35,114 nt of DNA. Source: Candidatus Borrarchaeota archaeon (GTDB lineage Archaea; Asgardarchaeota; Sifarchaeia; Borrarchaeales; Borrarchaeaceae). The position numbers were made by a program, and so were the translations under genes. The notes beneath the pieces were generated by a model. The model did not search any database, had not been told where the DNA came from, and saw only the letters and a program-made list of their open reading frames with translations. The stretch lies in the NCBI GenBank assembly GCA_016840315.1, contig JAEOSO010000005.1, forward strand, positions 1 to 35,114, read 5' to 3'. Shown piece after piece: positions 1-9,420 of this stretch; the stretch's first letter is position 1, and each line of letters begins with the position of its first letter.

Positions 1-1
1 A

Positions 2-1534
2 GTGGTTGCAACTGTTTTCAATGATCCAATCGCGGGAGACATACGATGGCAAATTATGAGAATCGCATTAATTAGATCATTTGAAATTGCGGGTATTGTG
101 ACAGTTATTAATGTTATAATCGGATTGCCAATGGCTATCCTTATTGCCCGATATGATTTTAAAGGAAAAGAAATTTTGGATACATTAGTGGATCTGCCTA
201 TGGCGGTTCCAACGGCAGCCCTTGGCTTTAGTATATTCTTATTCTGGGGTAGCCGTAGTGGAATTTCGGTGCTTTTTGGCTTGGAATCAGGTCTTGTATC
301 CCGTGGTCCGCTTTTAATTATTTTAGTTCATACAGCGTTTACCTACCCTTACATCGTAAGATCTCTAAAAGCAGTTATATTAGGAATTGATACAACCTAT
401 GAGGATGCTGCAAAAACCTTAGGTGCGTCGGGATTCACTACATGGCGGACGATAAGTATGCCCTTAATGAAGGAAGGTCTCATTGCGGGCGCAATACTCT
501 CATTTACCAGAAGTTTGGGTGAAACTGGCGCCACATTGATTGTGGCAGGCGTATATGACACAGCACCAATACTCATAGTATCCTGGAGAAAAATGCTATT
601 AATTCCTGCCACTGCATTTCTATCGATGATACTTGTAACTATAGCTGTAGTAATGCTAGTTTTAGTTAGATTTATGGCACGAAAGGTTGGATTTCCGATT
701 GAAAAAGTATGGCCACGTCCAGAACAGTTTTTAAGTGGCATTTGGCAACGAAGATTTCGAAACTCGGTGACCATAGCTATATTTCTAGTTATCATTCTTC
801 TTCCGAGCCTCTTCACCTTTCAATATGTGGCATTATGGTGGAACGGTTCCCCTGCAACTGGGCGGTTTGAATCAGGCGTATTTTATCAAGTGTTTAGAGC
901 GCCTGATTTGAAATGGGCATGGTTGCTCATTAGTTTGGTGACTTCTCTGCAGATTGCAACATTAGCAACGTTAATAAATTTAGGGTTTGGGTTACCTATG
1001 GCATTTATTTTGGTTAGACGCAAATGGGGCAAAATTAATGGTATACTTGATGCTATTATTGACATTCCTCTTGCAGTTCCTTCTTCTGCAATTGGCTTTT
1101 CAGCTTTCCTATTCTGGAGAGGCATTATTAATCCAGGTTTTTGGCTTATTCTGATGGTTCATATTATCTTTACATATCCTTATTTTATCCGTCCTGTTAT
1201 CGCAGTCATAGAAGGGATCGATCCAGGCTACGAAGAAGTCGCAAGAACACTCGGCGCATCTGATTTGACAACTTTTCGAACAGTCTCGCTTCGTTTGACT
1301 GGACGCGGCATTCTTGCAGGTGCAATAATGGTGTTCACACGATCGCTCGGAGAAACCGGCGCTACAATCGTTGTAATGGGTTTATCACGAACAGTTCCTG
1401 TATATATTGTGGATTTAGTAGAATCATTGGCTCTTCCTGCAGCAGCCTTTGCGTCCATTATTTTAATTTGTATCTCTTTGGCGCTTTTATTGATATTGCG
1501 CTATATTAGCAGGTCAGCAGAAGAATGGAAATGA
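2..1534 (+). CDS. ABC transporter permease with two tandemly duplicated permease domains (molybdate/sulfate/Fe-type superfamily); may begin upstream of the window
   Basis: 510-aa ORF. Two homologous halves, each with an EAA-type loop (YEDAAKTLGAS.../YEEVARTLGAS...) and a FTRSLGETGAT motif. Many TM segments. The ORF starts at the window edge. Confidence 0.88.
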   Translation: MVATVFNDPIAGDIRWQIMRIALIRSFEIAGIVTVINVIIGLPMAILIARYDFKGKEILDTLVDLPMAVPTAALGFSIFLFWGSRSGISVLFGLESGLVSRGPLLIILVHTAFTYPYIVRSLKAVILGIDTTYEDAAKTLGASGFTTWRTISMPLMKEGLIAGAILSFTRSLGETGATLIVAGVYDTAPILIVSWRKMLLIPATAFLSMILVTIAVVMLVLVRFMARKVGFPIEKVWPRPEQFLSGIWQRRFRNSVTIAIFLVIILLPSLFTFQYVALWWNGSPATGRFESGVFYQVFRAPDLKWAWLLISLVTSLQIATLATLINLGFGLPMAFILVRRKWGKINGILDAIIDIPLAVPSSAIGFSAFLFWRGIINPGFWLILMVHIIFTYPYFIRPVIAVIEGIDPGYEEVARTLGASDLTTFRTVSLRLTGRGILAGAIMVFTRSLGETGATIVVMGLSRTVPVYIVDLVESLALPAAAFASIILICISLALLLILRYISRSAEEWK

Positions 1535-1562
1535 AAATAGAAACTTATGGAAAGGCGAAAAA

Positions 1563-2669
1563 ATGCCTGAAGTAAAATTAAGCACCATCTCGAAACATTA
1601 TGATGAGGTCATCGCTGTCGATTCAGTAAATTTGACAGTTCATAATGGTGAATATGTTGCCTTACTAGGTCCAAGCGGTTGCGGCAAAACAACGACTTTA
1701 CGAATCATTGCTGGTCTAACATTGCCTACTGAAGGTGATGTCTTTATAGACGGAAAACACGTGACATATGCTCCACCTGGCAATCGTGATATTGGTTTCG
1801 TCTTTCAACATTTTGAGATTTTTCCATTTTGGGACGTCTGGGATAATGTAGGATATGGTCCTAAATTGAGAGGATTGGATGAAATAGAAATTGAGAAACG
1901 TGTTTGGGAGGCTTTAAAAACTACTAAACTTACAGATAAGGCAGATAATTTACCTGATGAACTAAACACGCCTGAACTACAACGTGTTGGAGTCGCTAGA
2001 GCTTTGGCTACTGGCGCCAGACTTATGCTATTTGATGAAGCACTAGGGGCTCTAGATCCCAAAGTCAAAGCTATTTTTCAGCACGAACTGCGCAAGATTG
2101 TAAAAAAGAATAAATTAACTGCAATTCACGTAACACACGATCAGCAAGAAGCTATGGCAATTGCAGACAGAATAATTGTTATGAGAAAAGGTAGAATCCT
2201 TCAGATAGGAAAGCCTACAGAACTTTATTACAAACCGAACGACATTTTCATAGCGAATTTTCTTGGCGAGTCAAATTTTATTGAAGGCGTTGTTTCAAAA
2301 GTTACTGAGACGGGATCTGAAATACGATTACGTGATGGATCCATACTTAGAACAGATGAAAAGGCAATAAAAGGGGGCAGGCGTGTTATTATAAGCATTC
2401 GTCATGAATTATTGAAACTGCAGCCCTTTGAAAGATTTAGTGCCCTCAATTTCATCCCTGGAAAGGTAATTGGGTACAGATTTTTGGGAGACCGGCACTC
2501 ATATGAAGTAAAACTGGACGCAGGTGAGATAGTTGGGGTAAAGGAATTTGCTCGCGCTCCACCACCCTTTAAATTGGAAGATCCAGTAACAGTTCGAATG
2601 GACACCTCATTGGCTGTTTTATTCTCATATCCAAGCAACGGTCTGGCCCCGCATCTATCTTTAGAATAG
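1563..2669 (+). CDS. ABC transporter ATPase subunit 1 (degenerate signature motif)
   Basis: Walker A GPSGCGKTTT, Q-loop FVFQ, Walker B LMLFDEALGALD, H-loop HVTHD, C-terminal TOBE-like region. The signature reads LNTPELQRV instead of LSGGQ. Confidence 0.9.
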   Translation: MPEVKLSTISKHYDEVIAVDSVNLTVHNGEYVALLGPSGCGKTTTLRIIAGLTLPTEGDVFIDGKHVTYAPPGNRDIGFVFQHFEIFPFWDVWDNVGYGPKLRGLDEIEIEKRVWEALKTTKLTDKADNLPDELNTPELQRVGVARALATGARLMLFDEALGALDPKVKAIFQHELRKIVKKNKLTAIHVTHDQQEAMAIADRIIVMRKGRILQIGKPTELYYKPNDIFIANFLGESNFIEGVVSKVTETGSEIRLRDGSILRTDEKAIKGGRRVIISIRHELLKLQPFERFSALNFIPGKVIGYRFLGDRHSYEVKLDAGEIVGVKEFARAPPPFKLEDPVTVRMDTSLAVLFSYPSNGLAPHLSLE

Positions 2670-2693
2670 TTAAATGTAGAGGTAGAACTACGC

Positions 2694-3809
2694 ATGTCGC
2701 CTAAAGTTGAACTAAGGCATGTTACAAAGAGATATGAAAGCCTTGTTGCATTAAACGATCTTATTTTGACAATAAACGACGGCGAGTACCTTACATTATT
2801 AGGACCCACGGGTAGTGGCAAAACTACAACACTTCTCTTAATTGCCGGGTTAATCCAGCCAGATAAGGGAGGCGAGATCTATATTGACGATGTACCTGTA
2901 GCTGATATATCTACAGAAAATCGTAACATAGGTTTTGTTTTTGCGCGATATGCATTATTTCCTCATCTAGATGTCATCGATAATTTGATATACTCTCCCA
3001 GAGTTAAAGGAGAGAATTTAGATGAGTCAAAAAAAAGCGCCCGAGAAATGTTAGAACTTATGGTACTTAGTGGAAGGGGAGATGCCATTCCAAAAGAATT
3101 AAGCGGTGGAATGAAGCAAAGAGTGGCACTAGCGCGTACATTGATGAGTGGAGCAAAATTACTTCTTTTAGATGAACCGCTTGGTGCTCTAGATGCACGA
3201 ATTAGAATGGCATTACGTAAAGAACTCAGAAAAATTGTAAAAGACCTAAAGATAACCGCAATACATGCGACTAATGACATTACTGAAGCATTTTTAATAT
3301 CAGACAGAGTCGCTATCTTGCGAGAGGGAACTTTAATACAAATTGGCACGCCTGCTGAAGTTTATGAGAAACCAAGAAATATTTTTGTCGCGAATTTCCT
3401 CAGTGACACTAATTTTTTTGGAGGAATTGTAAAAAGCGTCGACATACAGAAAAAAAGTGCATTGCTAGAACTCGAAGGTGATCTAAGAGCAAAAACCAAT
3501 AAAACATCCAAACCAGAAAATTTCCAGATTGTTCTTGGCGTTCGAGCCGAAGATATTCAAATTAATCCAAGAATTAGTATTGATGAGCCAAATCATTTCA
3601 ACGGAGAAGTAGAAAGTTCAAAATTCATTAGCGGCACGAATAGATATGAAGTAATATTAGAAAATAAAGACTTGGTAATAATCAGAGAGAAAGCTTCGAA
3701 AGAATGGTTTGAAGAAGGTGACAGTGTAACAATTTCTTTTCACCCAAGAGAGACATTACTTTTTGACTATCCAGAAGAAGGTTTAGAAAAAGCGTTAGAG
3801 TTTGAATAA
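2694..3809 (+). CDS. ABC transporter ATPase subunit 2 (degenerate Q- and H-loops)
   Basis: Walker A GPTGSGKTTT, signature LSGGMKQRVALARTL, Walker B LLLLDEPLGALD. The Q-loop position reads FVFARY and the H-loop reads HATND. Confidence 0.9.
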   Translation: MSPKVELRHVTKRYESLVALNDLILTINDGEYLTLLGPTGSGKTTTLLLIAGLIQPDKGGEIYIDDVPVADISTENRNIGFVFARYALFPHLDVIDNLIYSPRVKGENLDESKKSAREMLELMVLSGRGDAIPKELSGGMKQRVALARTLMSGAKLLLLDEPLGALDARIRMALRKELRKIVKDLKITAIHATNDITEAFLISDRVAILREGTLIQIGTPAEVYEKPRNIFVANFLSDTNFFGGIVKSVDIQKKSALLELEGDLRAKTNKTSKPENFQIVLGVRAEDIQINPRISIDEPNHFNGEVESSKFISGTNRYEVILENKDLVIIREKASKEWFEEGDSVTISFHPRETLLFDYPEEGLEKALEFE

Positions 3810-3879
3810 GTACCGTATTAAAAAAAGTTTCACCTTAAAGCAGATGGGGGGTCTTCTTGCGGAGAAATGATAAAAGTAG

Positions 3880-4587
3880 TTATCTCACTTCTTCTCGCAA
3901 AGCCATCAATTTGACAATGTCAGCTGTATCTTCACACGCATCTGCAGTGTTTTCAATACGTTCAATAAATTCGAGAACCACTATCGCTTCAAACGGGTTC
4001 GTTGTGAGGTTAGACTGTATTAAGAAGCTTTTAACTTCTGAAAACAAGAGATCGACCTCGTGTTCAATATCCCCAATCTTGTCTGTAAGTCGCAGAATTT
4101 CTGATGCATCGATTCCAAGTTTTTCAATGCACTCCTTCACCATGTCACTACATTGTAATGAATGCGACATCATCTTTAATATCAAGTCTTTGAGCTCATC
4201 AGGAAATTCTCTTACATTAAGTAAAGCCATTCTTCTTACCGATGCATTAGCATTGTTTGCTACATCGTCCATTCTTTTGACTATATGCATTAGATCTTCT
4301 CTCTCATTTGGCTGGGTGAGTTCTCCACCAGTTGTTAAAATTGAGAAAATTTCTCTTCGTAAAATATCCGCCTCATGTTCGATTTGCTCAGTTCTTTTTT
4401 GAGTTCTTCTGGGAGTTTTTCCTTCAAACGCCTTAATAATAAAGGCTTGTGTTTCGTGAACAACCTGATTCACTTTTAGGGCATGTTCCCTAGTTTTTCG
4501 AATTACTTCGGATTCACGTCTCGATTTAAACCATTCAAGAAGCCCACTCATAAATTCACACGTCCATCTCTCATCAAAAAAAATCAA
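3880..4587 (-). CDS. PhoU-like DUF47 family protein (likely start at M13, about 4551)
   Basis: Helical protein with EHEADILRREIFSIL...DIEHEVDLLFSEV and E(F)IERIENTADACEDTADIV repeats typical of DUF47/TIGR00153. Confidence 0.75.
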   Translation of the reverse strand: MIFFDERWTCEFMSGLLEWFKSRRESEVIRKTREHALKVNQVVHETQAFIIKAFEGKTPRRTQKRTEQIEHEADILRREIFSILTTGGELTQPNEREDLMHIVKRMDDVANNANASVRRMALLNVREFPDELKDLILKMMSHSLQCSDMVKECIEKLGIDASEILRLTDKIGDIEHEVDLLFSEVKSFLIQSNLTTNPFEAIVVLEFIERIENTADACEDTADIVKLMALREEVR

Positions 4588-4724
4588 CTTTAAGAAATTT
4601 ATAGTTAAGTTTTAGAAACTTATAGTTTTTGGTTTTTGAGTTTCCCTACAGAAATTTTATTTGGACTTTAGACCCAGTTTTCCATAACATCTATAACATA
4701 GTGATAATCTCAATGTGATGGCTT

Positions 4725-5711
4725 ATGAAAATTAATCTCAGTAAATTTCTAGCCGAACTGAAAGATTTTTCGGCGATAAAAGCGAAAAGAGCTACTGAAC
4801 CGATCCTTAAGGAACTTGAAATTAAAGGATACAAATCACCTCACGTTATTCTATTCAAAGGCGAAGATTGTGCAAGCGTGGAATTTGATACTAAATCGGC
4901 TTATGAACTCGTATTCCATGCAGACAGCATAACTGAAAAGTTCATTGAAGTAAACCCCTATATGGCAGGTTATTCTCTTGTTATGGTAAATGTGAATGAC
5001 ATTTACTCGACCGCAGCTAAGCCTCTAGCTATGGTTCTTACAATAGCATATCCAAATGAACAAATTGGAGATGCTCTGGTTCAGGGCATCATTGAGGGAT
5101 CCAAAAAATTCGAAACGCCAATAGTAGGCGGTCATACACACTCGAATGACACCAGAAACATAGCCAGTGCAGGAATAATAGGCAAAGTCAAAAGAGAACA
5201 TAGGATCTCAAGTAGCGGAGCCCGAGCAGGTGATATTTTGCTCACAGCAATTGACACAAAAGGGCATGTAGGGCAAAAATATACTTTCGGGTGGGATTGT
5301 ACTTCAATGAAAACATCAGAAGAGGTACTTCGGCATAGGCAGGCTATTTGTGAAATTGGGAAGGCAGGATTTGCGACCGCATGCAAAGATATAAGTAATG
5401 CCGGACTTCTTGGGACGCTCGGCATGCTTTTTGAGGCTAGTCAAGTTGGTGCTGTTATTGACCTTAAAAAAATTGAGGAGAGCAAACCAGAACCAGTACC
5501 ACTTGACCATTGGGTCAGAATATTCATTTCTACAGGATTTATCCTTACTATAAAACCGCAGCATGTTTCAGCGGCGGTAGAGCTCCTTAAATCTTACGAA
5601 TTAACAACTGCCGTGATTGGAAAAATAGATGAAACGAAAATATATAGTATAATCTACGATTCTGAAACTGCTATATTTTTCGATTTCAATAAGGAAAGCA
5701 TCCTAGGTTAA
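4725..5711 (+). CDS. AIR synthase-related (PurM superfamily) protein
   Basis: PurM-like layout: DSITEKF...NPYMAGYSLVMVNVNDIYSTAAKPLAMVLTIA, IVGGHTHSNDT, CKDISNAGLLGTLGMLFEAS. Confidence 0.75.
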   Translation: MKINLSKFLAELKDFSAIKAKRATEPILKELEIKGYKSPHVILFKGEDCASVEFDTKSAYELVFHADSITEKFIEVNPYMAGYSLVMVNVNDIYSTAAKPLAMVLTIAYPNEQIGDALVQGIIEGSKKFETPIVGGHTHSNDTRNIASAGIIGKVKREHRISSSGARAGDILLTAIDTKGHVGQKYTFGWDCTSMKTSEEVLRHRQAICEIGKAGFATACKDISNAGLLGTLGMLFEASQVGAVIDLKKIEESKPEPVPLDHWVRIFISTGFILTIKPQHVSAAVELLKSYELTTAVIGKIDETKIYSIIYDSETAIFFDFNKESILG

Positions 5712-5734
5712 AACAAGATAAATAAGAAGAGATT

Positions 5735-6700
5735 TTAATCCTCTAAGTCTTCTAATTTGTCTAGTTCAGCTTCAATCCTATCTAATTCTTCATCTGTTAT
5801 GTCTTCGGTTTCTTCTTCCTTTTCTTCCTTTTTCTCTCTTTCAAGATGCTTTTGTGCGTTTTTAATCCAAGTTCTCACCGTTTTAGTAGAGACATCTGCT
5901 GTTTCTGGCATCATATCCACTTCAAGGGCTGCTAATTCTTCAATCGATGTAGCACCTAACTCTACAATTTTTTGAGCGGTTTTTTTACCTATTCCACGAA
6001 CCTGCATAAGTTCTTTATAAATCTCTTCTTTTTTAGACTCTTCTAGTTCTTCTCCAGGTGCTTCCTCTACTACTATCTCTTCTTCCGCTCCAATTTCCTC
6101 TAATTCAGCTTCTAACTCCTCTAGTTCTGCTTCCTCAAGTTTATCCATTTCCGCTTCCATTTCCTCTAAATCTTCTTCCTCTATCTCTTCTAATTCTGCT
6201 TCGATCTCTTCTAGTTCCTCTTCCTCTACCTCTTCACCAAGGTGTTTTTTCGCATTTCGAACCCATCTCTTTAGCGTCGTGATAGGTAAATCCATTTCTA
6301 ACTTATCTACTTCAAAGGCTGCCAACTCTTCAACAGATGTAATGCCCATATCAACTAATATCTCTGCACTTGATAAGCCAATTCCTCGTACCTGCATTAA
6401 CTCTTTATATTTTTCTTCGACGATCTCTTTCTCTAATTCTGCCTTGACTTTACGTGCTCTTTCTTCCTCAAGTAATTGCTTCAGGAAGTTTACATTGAAA
6501 TCATGCACAGATTTACGCCTTGTATCCACCAGGATGCCAAACTTTTGAGCTTCGAAGACGGTACCGCCGGCTTCCTGTAATTCTAAACGGCTGAAACCTC
6601 GTCCTTTCCTTAATAATTTGCCTCTTACTGGTTTTCCAACTCCTGGTTCCACTTTGAATACATTTGCGCCTTCTTGTTCGTTGCTCATTGTCCTCACCAA
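5735..6700 (-). CDS. Ribosomal protein eL13 (L13e)-like N-terminus plus two helix-hairpin-helix modules separated by Glu-rich linkers (likely start at M5, 6688)
   Basis: RGKLLRKGRGFSRLELQEAGGTVFEAQKFGILVDTRRKSVHDFNVNFLKQL resembles eL13. Two repeats follow: YKELMQVRGIGLSSAEILVDMGITSVEELAAFEVD and YKELMQVRGIGKKTAQKIVELGATSIEELAALEVD. Confidence 0.75.
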   Translation of the reverse strand: MVRTMSNEQEGANVFKVEPGVGKPVRGKLLRKGRGFSRLELQEAGGTVFEAQKFGILVDTRRKSVHDFNVNFLKQLLEEERARKVKAELEKEIVEEKYKELMQVRGIGLSSAEILVDMGITSVEELAAFEVDKLEMDLPITTLKRWVRNAKKHLGEEVEEEELEEIEAELEEIEEEDLEEMEAEMDKLEEAELEELEAELEEIGAEEEIVVEEAPGEELEESKKEEIYKELMQVRGIGKKTAQKIVELGATSIEELAALEVDMMPETADVSTKTVRTWIKNAQKHLEREKKEEKEEETEDITDEELDRIEAELDKLEDLED

Positions 6701-6834
6701 ACTTTTCGATGTTTGATTTAATAAATTTGAAAGATTTGAAAGACTAACTAGAGAAGACCTACTTTTTTAATTTGTTTTTAAATATTATGACGCTTTTCTA
6801 ATCTCTTAAAAATAAATGGAATGCAAGGCAATCC

Positions 6835-7218
6835 TTAGTCTAGCGATTCCACAAGAAGTGCACCTGCAAGGGTTAATTCCGCATTAATCCCTTTTTCATT
6901 CACGTCTCCACCTTTAAGCAACCCAACATCTCGTAAAGCGCGAAGGTTCCATTTTACTGTCGAATGTGCTAGGTTTAGCTCTGTAGATAAGTACTCTGCT
7001 AAAGATGTTAGGGTCATCTTTCTAGAAGACAGCAATGTCTTTGACTTTTTAAGAAGTAACTTTTGTTTCGTAGACAATCGAAATTGTGCTAATCGGACAA
7101 AAGATCGCATTACAATAGAGAACATTGCTTTGTAATCAATGTTGTTTAACAAACTTAAATCAATGTTATCTAATTCAAAAAACAATTCATTTGTGGATTT
7201 CGTGATTCCTCCAGTCAA
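6835..7218 (-). CDS. Winged-helix (ArsR-like) DNA-binding protein
   Basis: C-terminal wHTH-like segment MTLTSLAEYLSTELNLAHSTVKWNLRALRDVGLLKGG. Confidence 0.6.
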   Translation of the reverse strand: MTGGITKSTNELFFELDNIDLSLLNNIDYKAMFSIVMRSFVRLAQFRLSTKQKLLLKKSKTLLSSRKMTLTSLAEYLSTELNLAHSTVKWNLRALRDVGLLKGGDVNEKGINAELTLAGALLVESLD

Positions 7219-7302
7219 CTCTTTCTGACTGTTTCACCTCATTCACGTCCCCTGAACTTTTTTATTGTCACCAGCTTTGATGATTCGCACTTTTTAAGTG
7301 TT

Positions 7303-8112
7303 TTGCTTATTACTGAACGGCTTCTAACATATTCAAAGTTTAAAACGTATTACTCTATTTTAGAAAGTAGTCAAAGAACTTTCGGAGAGTTCGAAGTGAA
7401 ATTTATGGCTAGATATGACACTCAAGTACTATCATCATTACTTAAGTATAAAAATGAATTAATTAGCATAGAATTGCTAGCCGGCTTAACAGGAATTGAT
7501 GATCTGGACCGTCTTAAAAGTATAATAGATGCTCTTGTTACAGACGAAATTATAAATAGAGAAAATCATCATCAGGTCACTTTAACACCTAAATCTAGAC
7601 TTAAACTTGCCTTTTTGTTAATTAAAGCGGGCATTGATGTTGAACATGTTGCAAAACATCTCGATTGGAAAGAGTTCGAAGGTTTTACTAAAGATATCCT
7701 TCTTCTTCACGATTTCAATGTACATTCAAGAGTTCGATTCAAGAGTTCAAAGAAAAAACGTTACGAACTCGATTTACTAGCTATACGTAATTCAATTATC
7801 TTATGTATCGATTGTAAGCATTGGAGTGCTAGAACTGGCAAAAAACATGCATTAAAAAATGCTGTTGAAAAGCAGGTAGAAAGAACTATAGCTTTTTCAA
7901 ACTTAGAAGACTTTTCAAAGTTTGATATTGAAAAAAGGGATGATCTACAACTAATGCCACTTCTTGTCAGTTGGCTAGTAGAAGATATAAAAACTTATCA
8001 AAACGTTCCAATTGTCCCTATATTTCAATTAAGTAATTTTCTCAATCAAATCGATGCTTACATAGATGAATTAAAGATAATATCTATTAAAAAACGATAT
8101 AAGATCATTTAA
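7303..8112 (+). CDS. PD-(D/E)XK (Mrr/restriction-endonuclease-like) nuclease; possible start at the internal ATG at 7405
   Basis: E.FTKDILLLHDFNVHSRVRFKSSKKKRYELDLLAIRNSIILCIDCKHWS has E...E-LD-x(n)-CK spacing of a restriction-endonuclease fold. The N-terminal region looks helical/wHTH-like. Confidence 0.65.
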   Translation: MLITERLLTYSKFKTYYSILESSQRTFGEFEVKFMARYDTQVLSSLLKYKNELISIELLAGLTGIDDLDRLKSIIDALVTDEIINRENHHQVTLTPKSRLKLAFLLIKAGIDVEHVAKHLDWKEFEGFTKDILLLHDFNVHSRVRFKSSKKKRYELDLLAIRNSIILCIDCKHWSARTGKKHALKNAVEKQVERTIAFSNLEDFSKFDIEKRDDLQLMPLLVSWLVEDIKTYQNVPIVPIFQLSNFLNQIDAYIDELKIISIKKRYKII

Positions 8113-8166
8113 TTGAAGAAACGTGAGCATTATGCCTTGTGAGTACAATAAATGGGGTAAATAGAT

Positions 8167-8697
8167 ATGGCTAAGGATGGAAGTGAATCACTTGATGCAG
8201 TAGTGATTCCTACACTCTTTTTGGGAGAACTCAAATATTCTCCTGATGAAATTGCCTGCATGGTTTATTTTGAAAGCAATAATAGAATTTCTGAAGATTT
8301 AAGAAATGACAAAATACCAGCAGGGGAAATACATATTGGTATTCCAATTCATATTAACCTTAAAACTATTAAATTAGTTGTCGAGCGATTTTTCATACGT
8401 GCATTTGAAACTGGTGCTAAGGTTTACGATCAAGTAAAATTAATACCGAATGAAAGTATTACAGAAATTTGGAGAATTATCGGCACAACATACTGGAATA
8501 CTTCTGGTGCACTAAAAGGAAAGATAAAAGAGGCATATAGAAACGCAGCAGAAATAACAAAAGAGATCGCAAAAAAGGATAAAAATAATATGTCACTACT
8601 TGAGGAATTAGAAACTTTTCTAGCTCTTTGTGTTTCTGTATCAAATAATTTGCCTCCTCTAAGTCCAAACGTCATCAAACAAATTCTGCCAATTTGA
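8167..8697 (+). CDS. Hypothetical protein
   Basis: 176-aa ORF directly downstream of the nuclease ORF, same strand. No family recognised. Confidence 0.6.
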   Translation: MAKDGSESLDAVVIPTLFLGELKYSPDEIACMVYFESNNRISEDLRNDKIPAGEIHIGIPIHINLKTIKLVVERFFIRAFETGAKVYDQVKLIPNESITEIWRIIGTTYWNTSGALKGKIKEAYRNAAEITKEIAKKDKNNMSLLEELETFLALCVSVSNNLPPLSPNVIKQILPI

Positions 8698-8725
8698 GAA
8701 ATAAAAAAAGTGGTAAGGGGATCTT

Positions 8726-9355
8726 ATGGTGGTAGATGAAAATTTCATTCATAGAATGACTTTACGTTTTGTAGGAGCTATTAACAAAGTAAGAGAAGAC
8801 AAAATTCGCGAATTAGGAGACTTTTTCCAAATATTGAAAACGCATTATTCCCAGAAACCACAGAGCCATAAGGAAATAAGTTTAATCGAAGTGTTCGAAA
8901 AAATTGAGGTTAAGGTCACAGATAAACTAACGCAAATTATTAATTCGATTACTGTAAAAGCAATTGGTCATCTTGGACAGTTAAGAGAAGAGATTATTCA
9001 AAAAGGAATGATCTTAGATCAAATTACGGAAGTACCTACAAAAGCAGAGACACAACTTTCAACTCAACCTGAGATAATTGATGTAAAAAATATAGAAACC
9101 GCACGTAAGATCAAGGAAGAAATTGTACGGAGAAATCGGATCCTTAAAGAACTGCTAGAAGCTGTGCCGCAGTTCAAAATTCTTGAGATCATAGAAAAAA
9201 CCAAAGCCGACAACTATACGACCCTTAGTAAAGCTACAGGATATTCTAATACAGCCATCCGAAACTACATAAGCGAACTTGAAGAGGGTGGGTTCATTAT
9301 TGTTGATAGATCCAGAAAGCCCTTCATGCTTAAAATTGCAAAAACTCCGTGGTAA
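8726..9355 (+). CDS. Hypothetical protein with helical region and C-terminal winged helix
   Basis: C-terminus KADNYTTLSKATGYSNTAIRNYISELEEGGFIIVDRSRKPFMLKI is wHTH-like. Upstream purine-rich GTAAGGGG. Confidence 0.65.
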   Translation: MVVDENFIHRMTLRFVGAINKVREDKIRELGDFFQILKTHYSQKPQSHKEISLIEVFEKIEVKVTDKLTQIINSITVKAIGHLGQLREEIIQKGMILDQITEVPTKAETQLSTQPEIIDVKNIETARKIKEEIVRRNRILKELLEAVPQFKILEIIEKTKADNYTTLSKATGYSNTAIRNYISELEEGGFIIVDRSRKPFMLKIAKTPW

Positions 9356-9420
9356 TTATAAGTTCTGCTATTACAGATTTCATGGAATAATAATGAATAA
9401 AAAAGAGAAAAAGAATAAGT

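Noticed and set aside
397-816. Antisense ORFs opposite the ABC transporter genes (397-816, 886-1125, 1228-1458, 1805-2068, 2402-2821, 2963-3349)
   Set aside because: Shadow ORFs of strongly coding opposite frames.
3857-4402. 181-aa plus-strand ORF opposite the DUF47 gene
   Set aside because: Ser-rich shadow ORF; the minus strand carries the recognisable family.
4725-5711. PurM-superfamily protein as the selenophosphate synthetase (SelD)
   Set aside because: It lacks the N-terminal Gly-rich Cys/Sec loop expected of SelD; better called AIR synthase-related.
5757-6548. Ser/Leu-rich plus-strand ORFs opposite the eL13-HhH gene
   Set aside because: Low-complexity antisense of Glu-rich codons.
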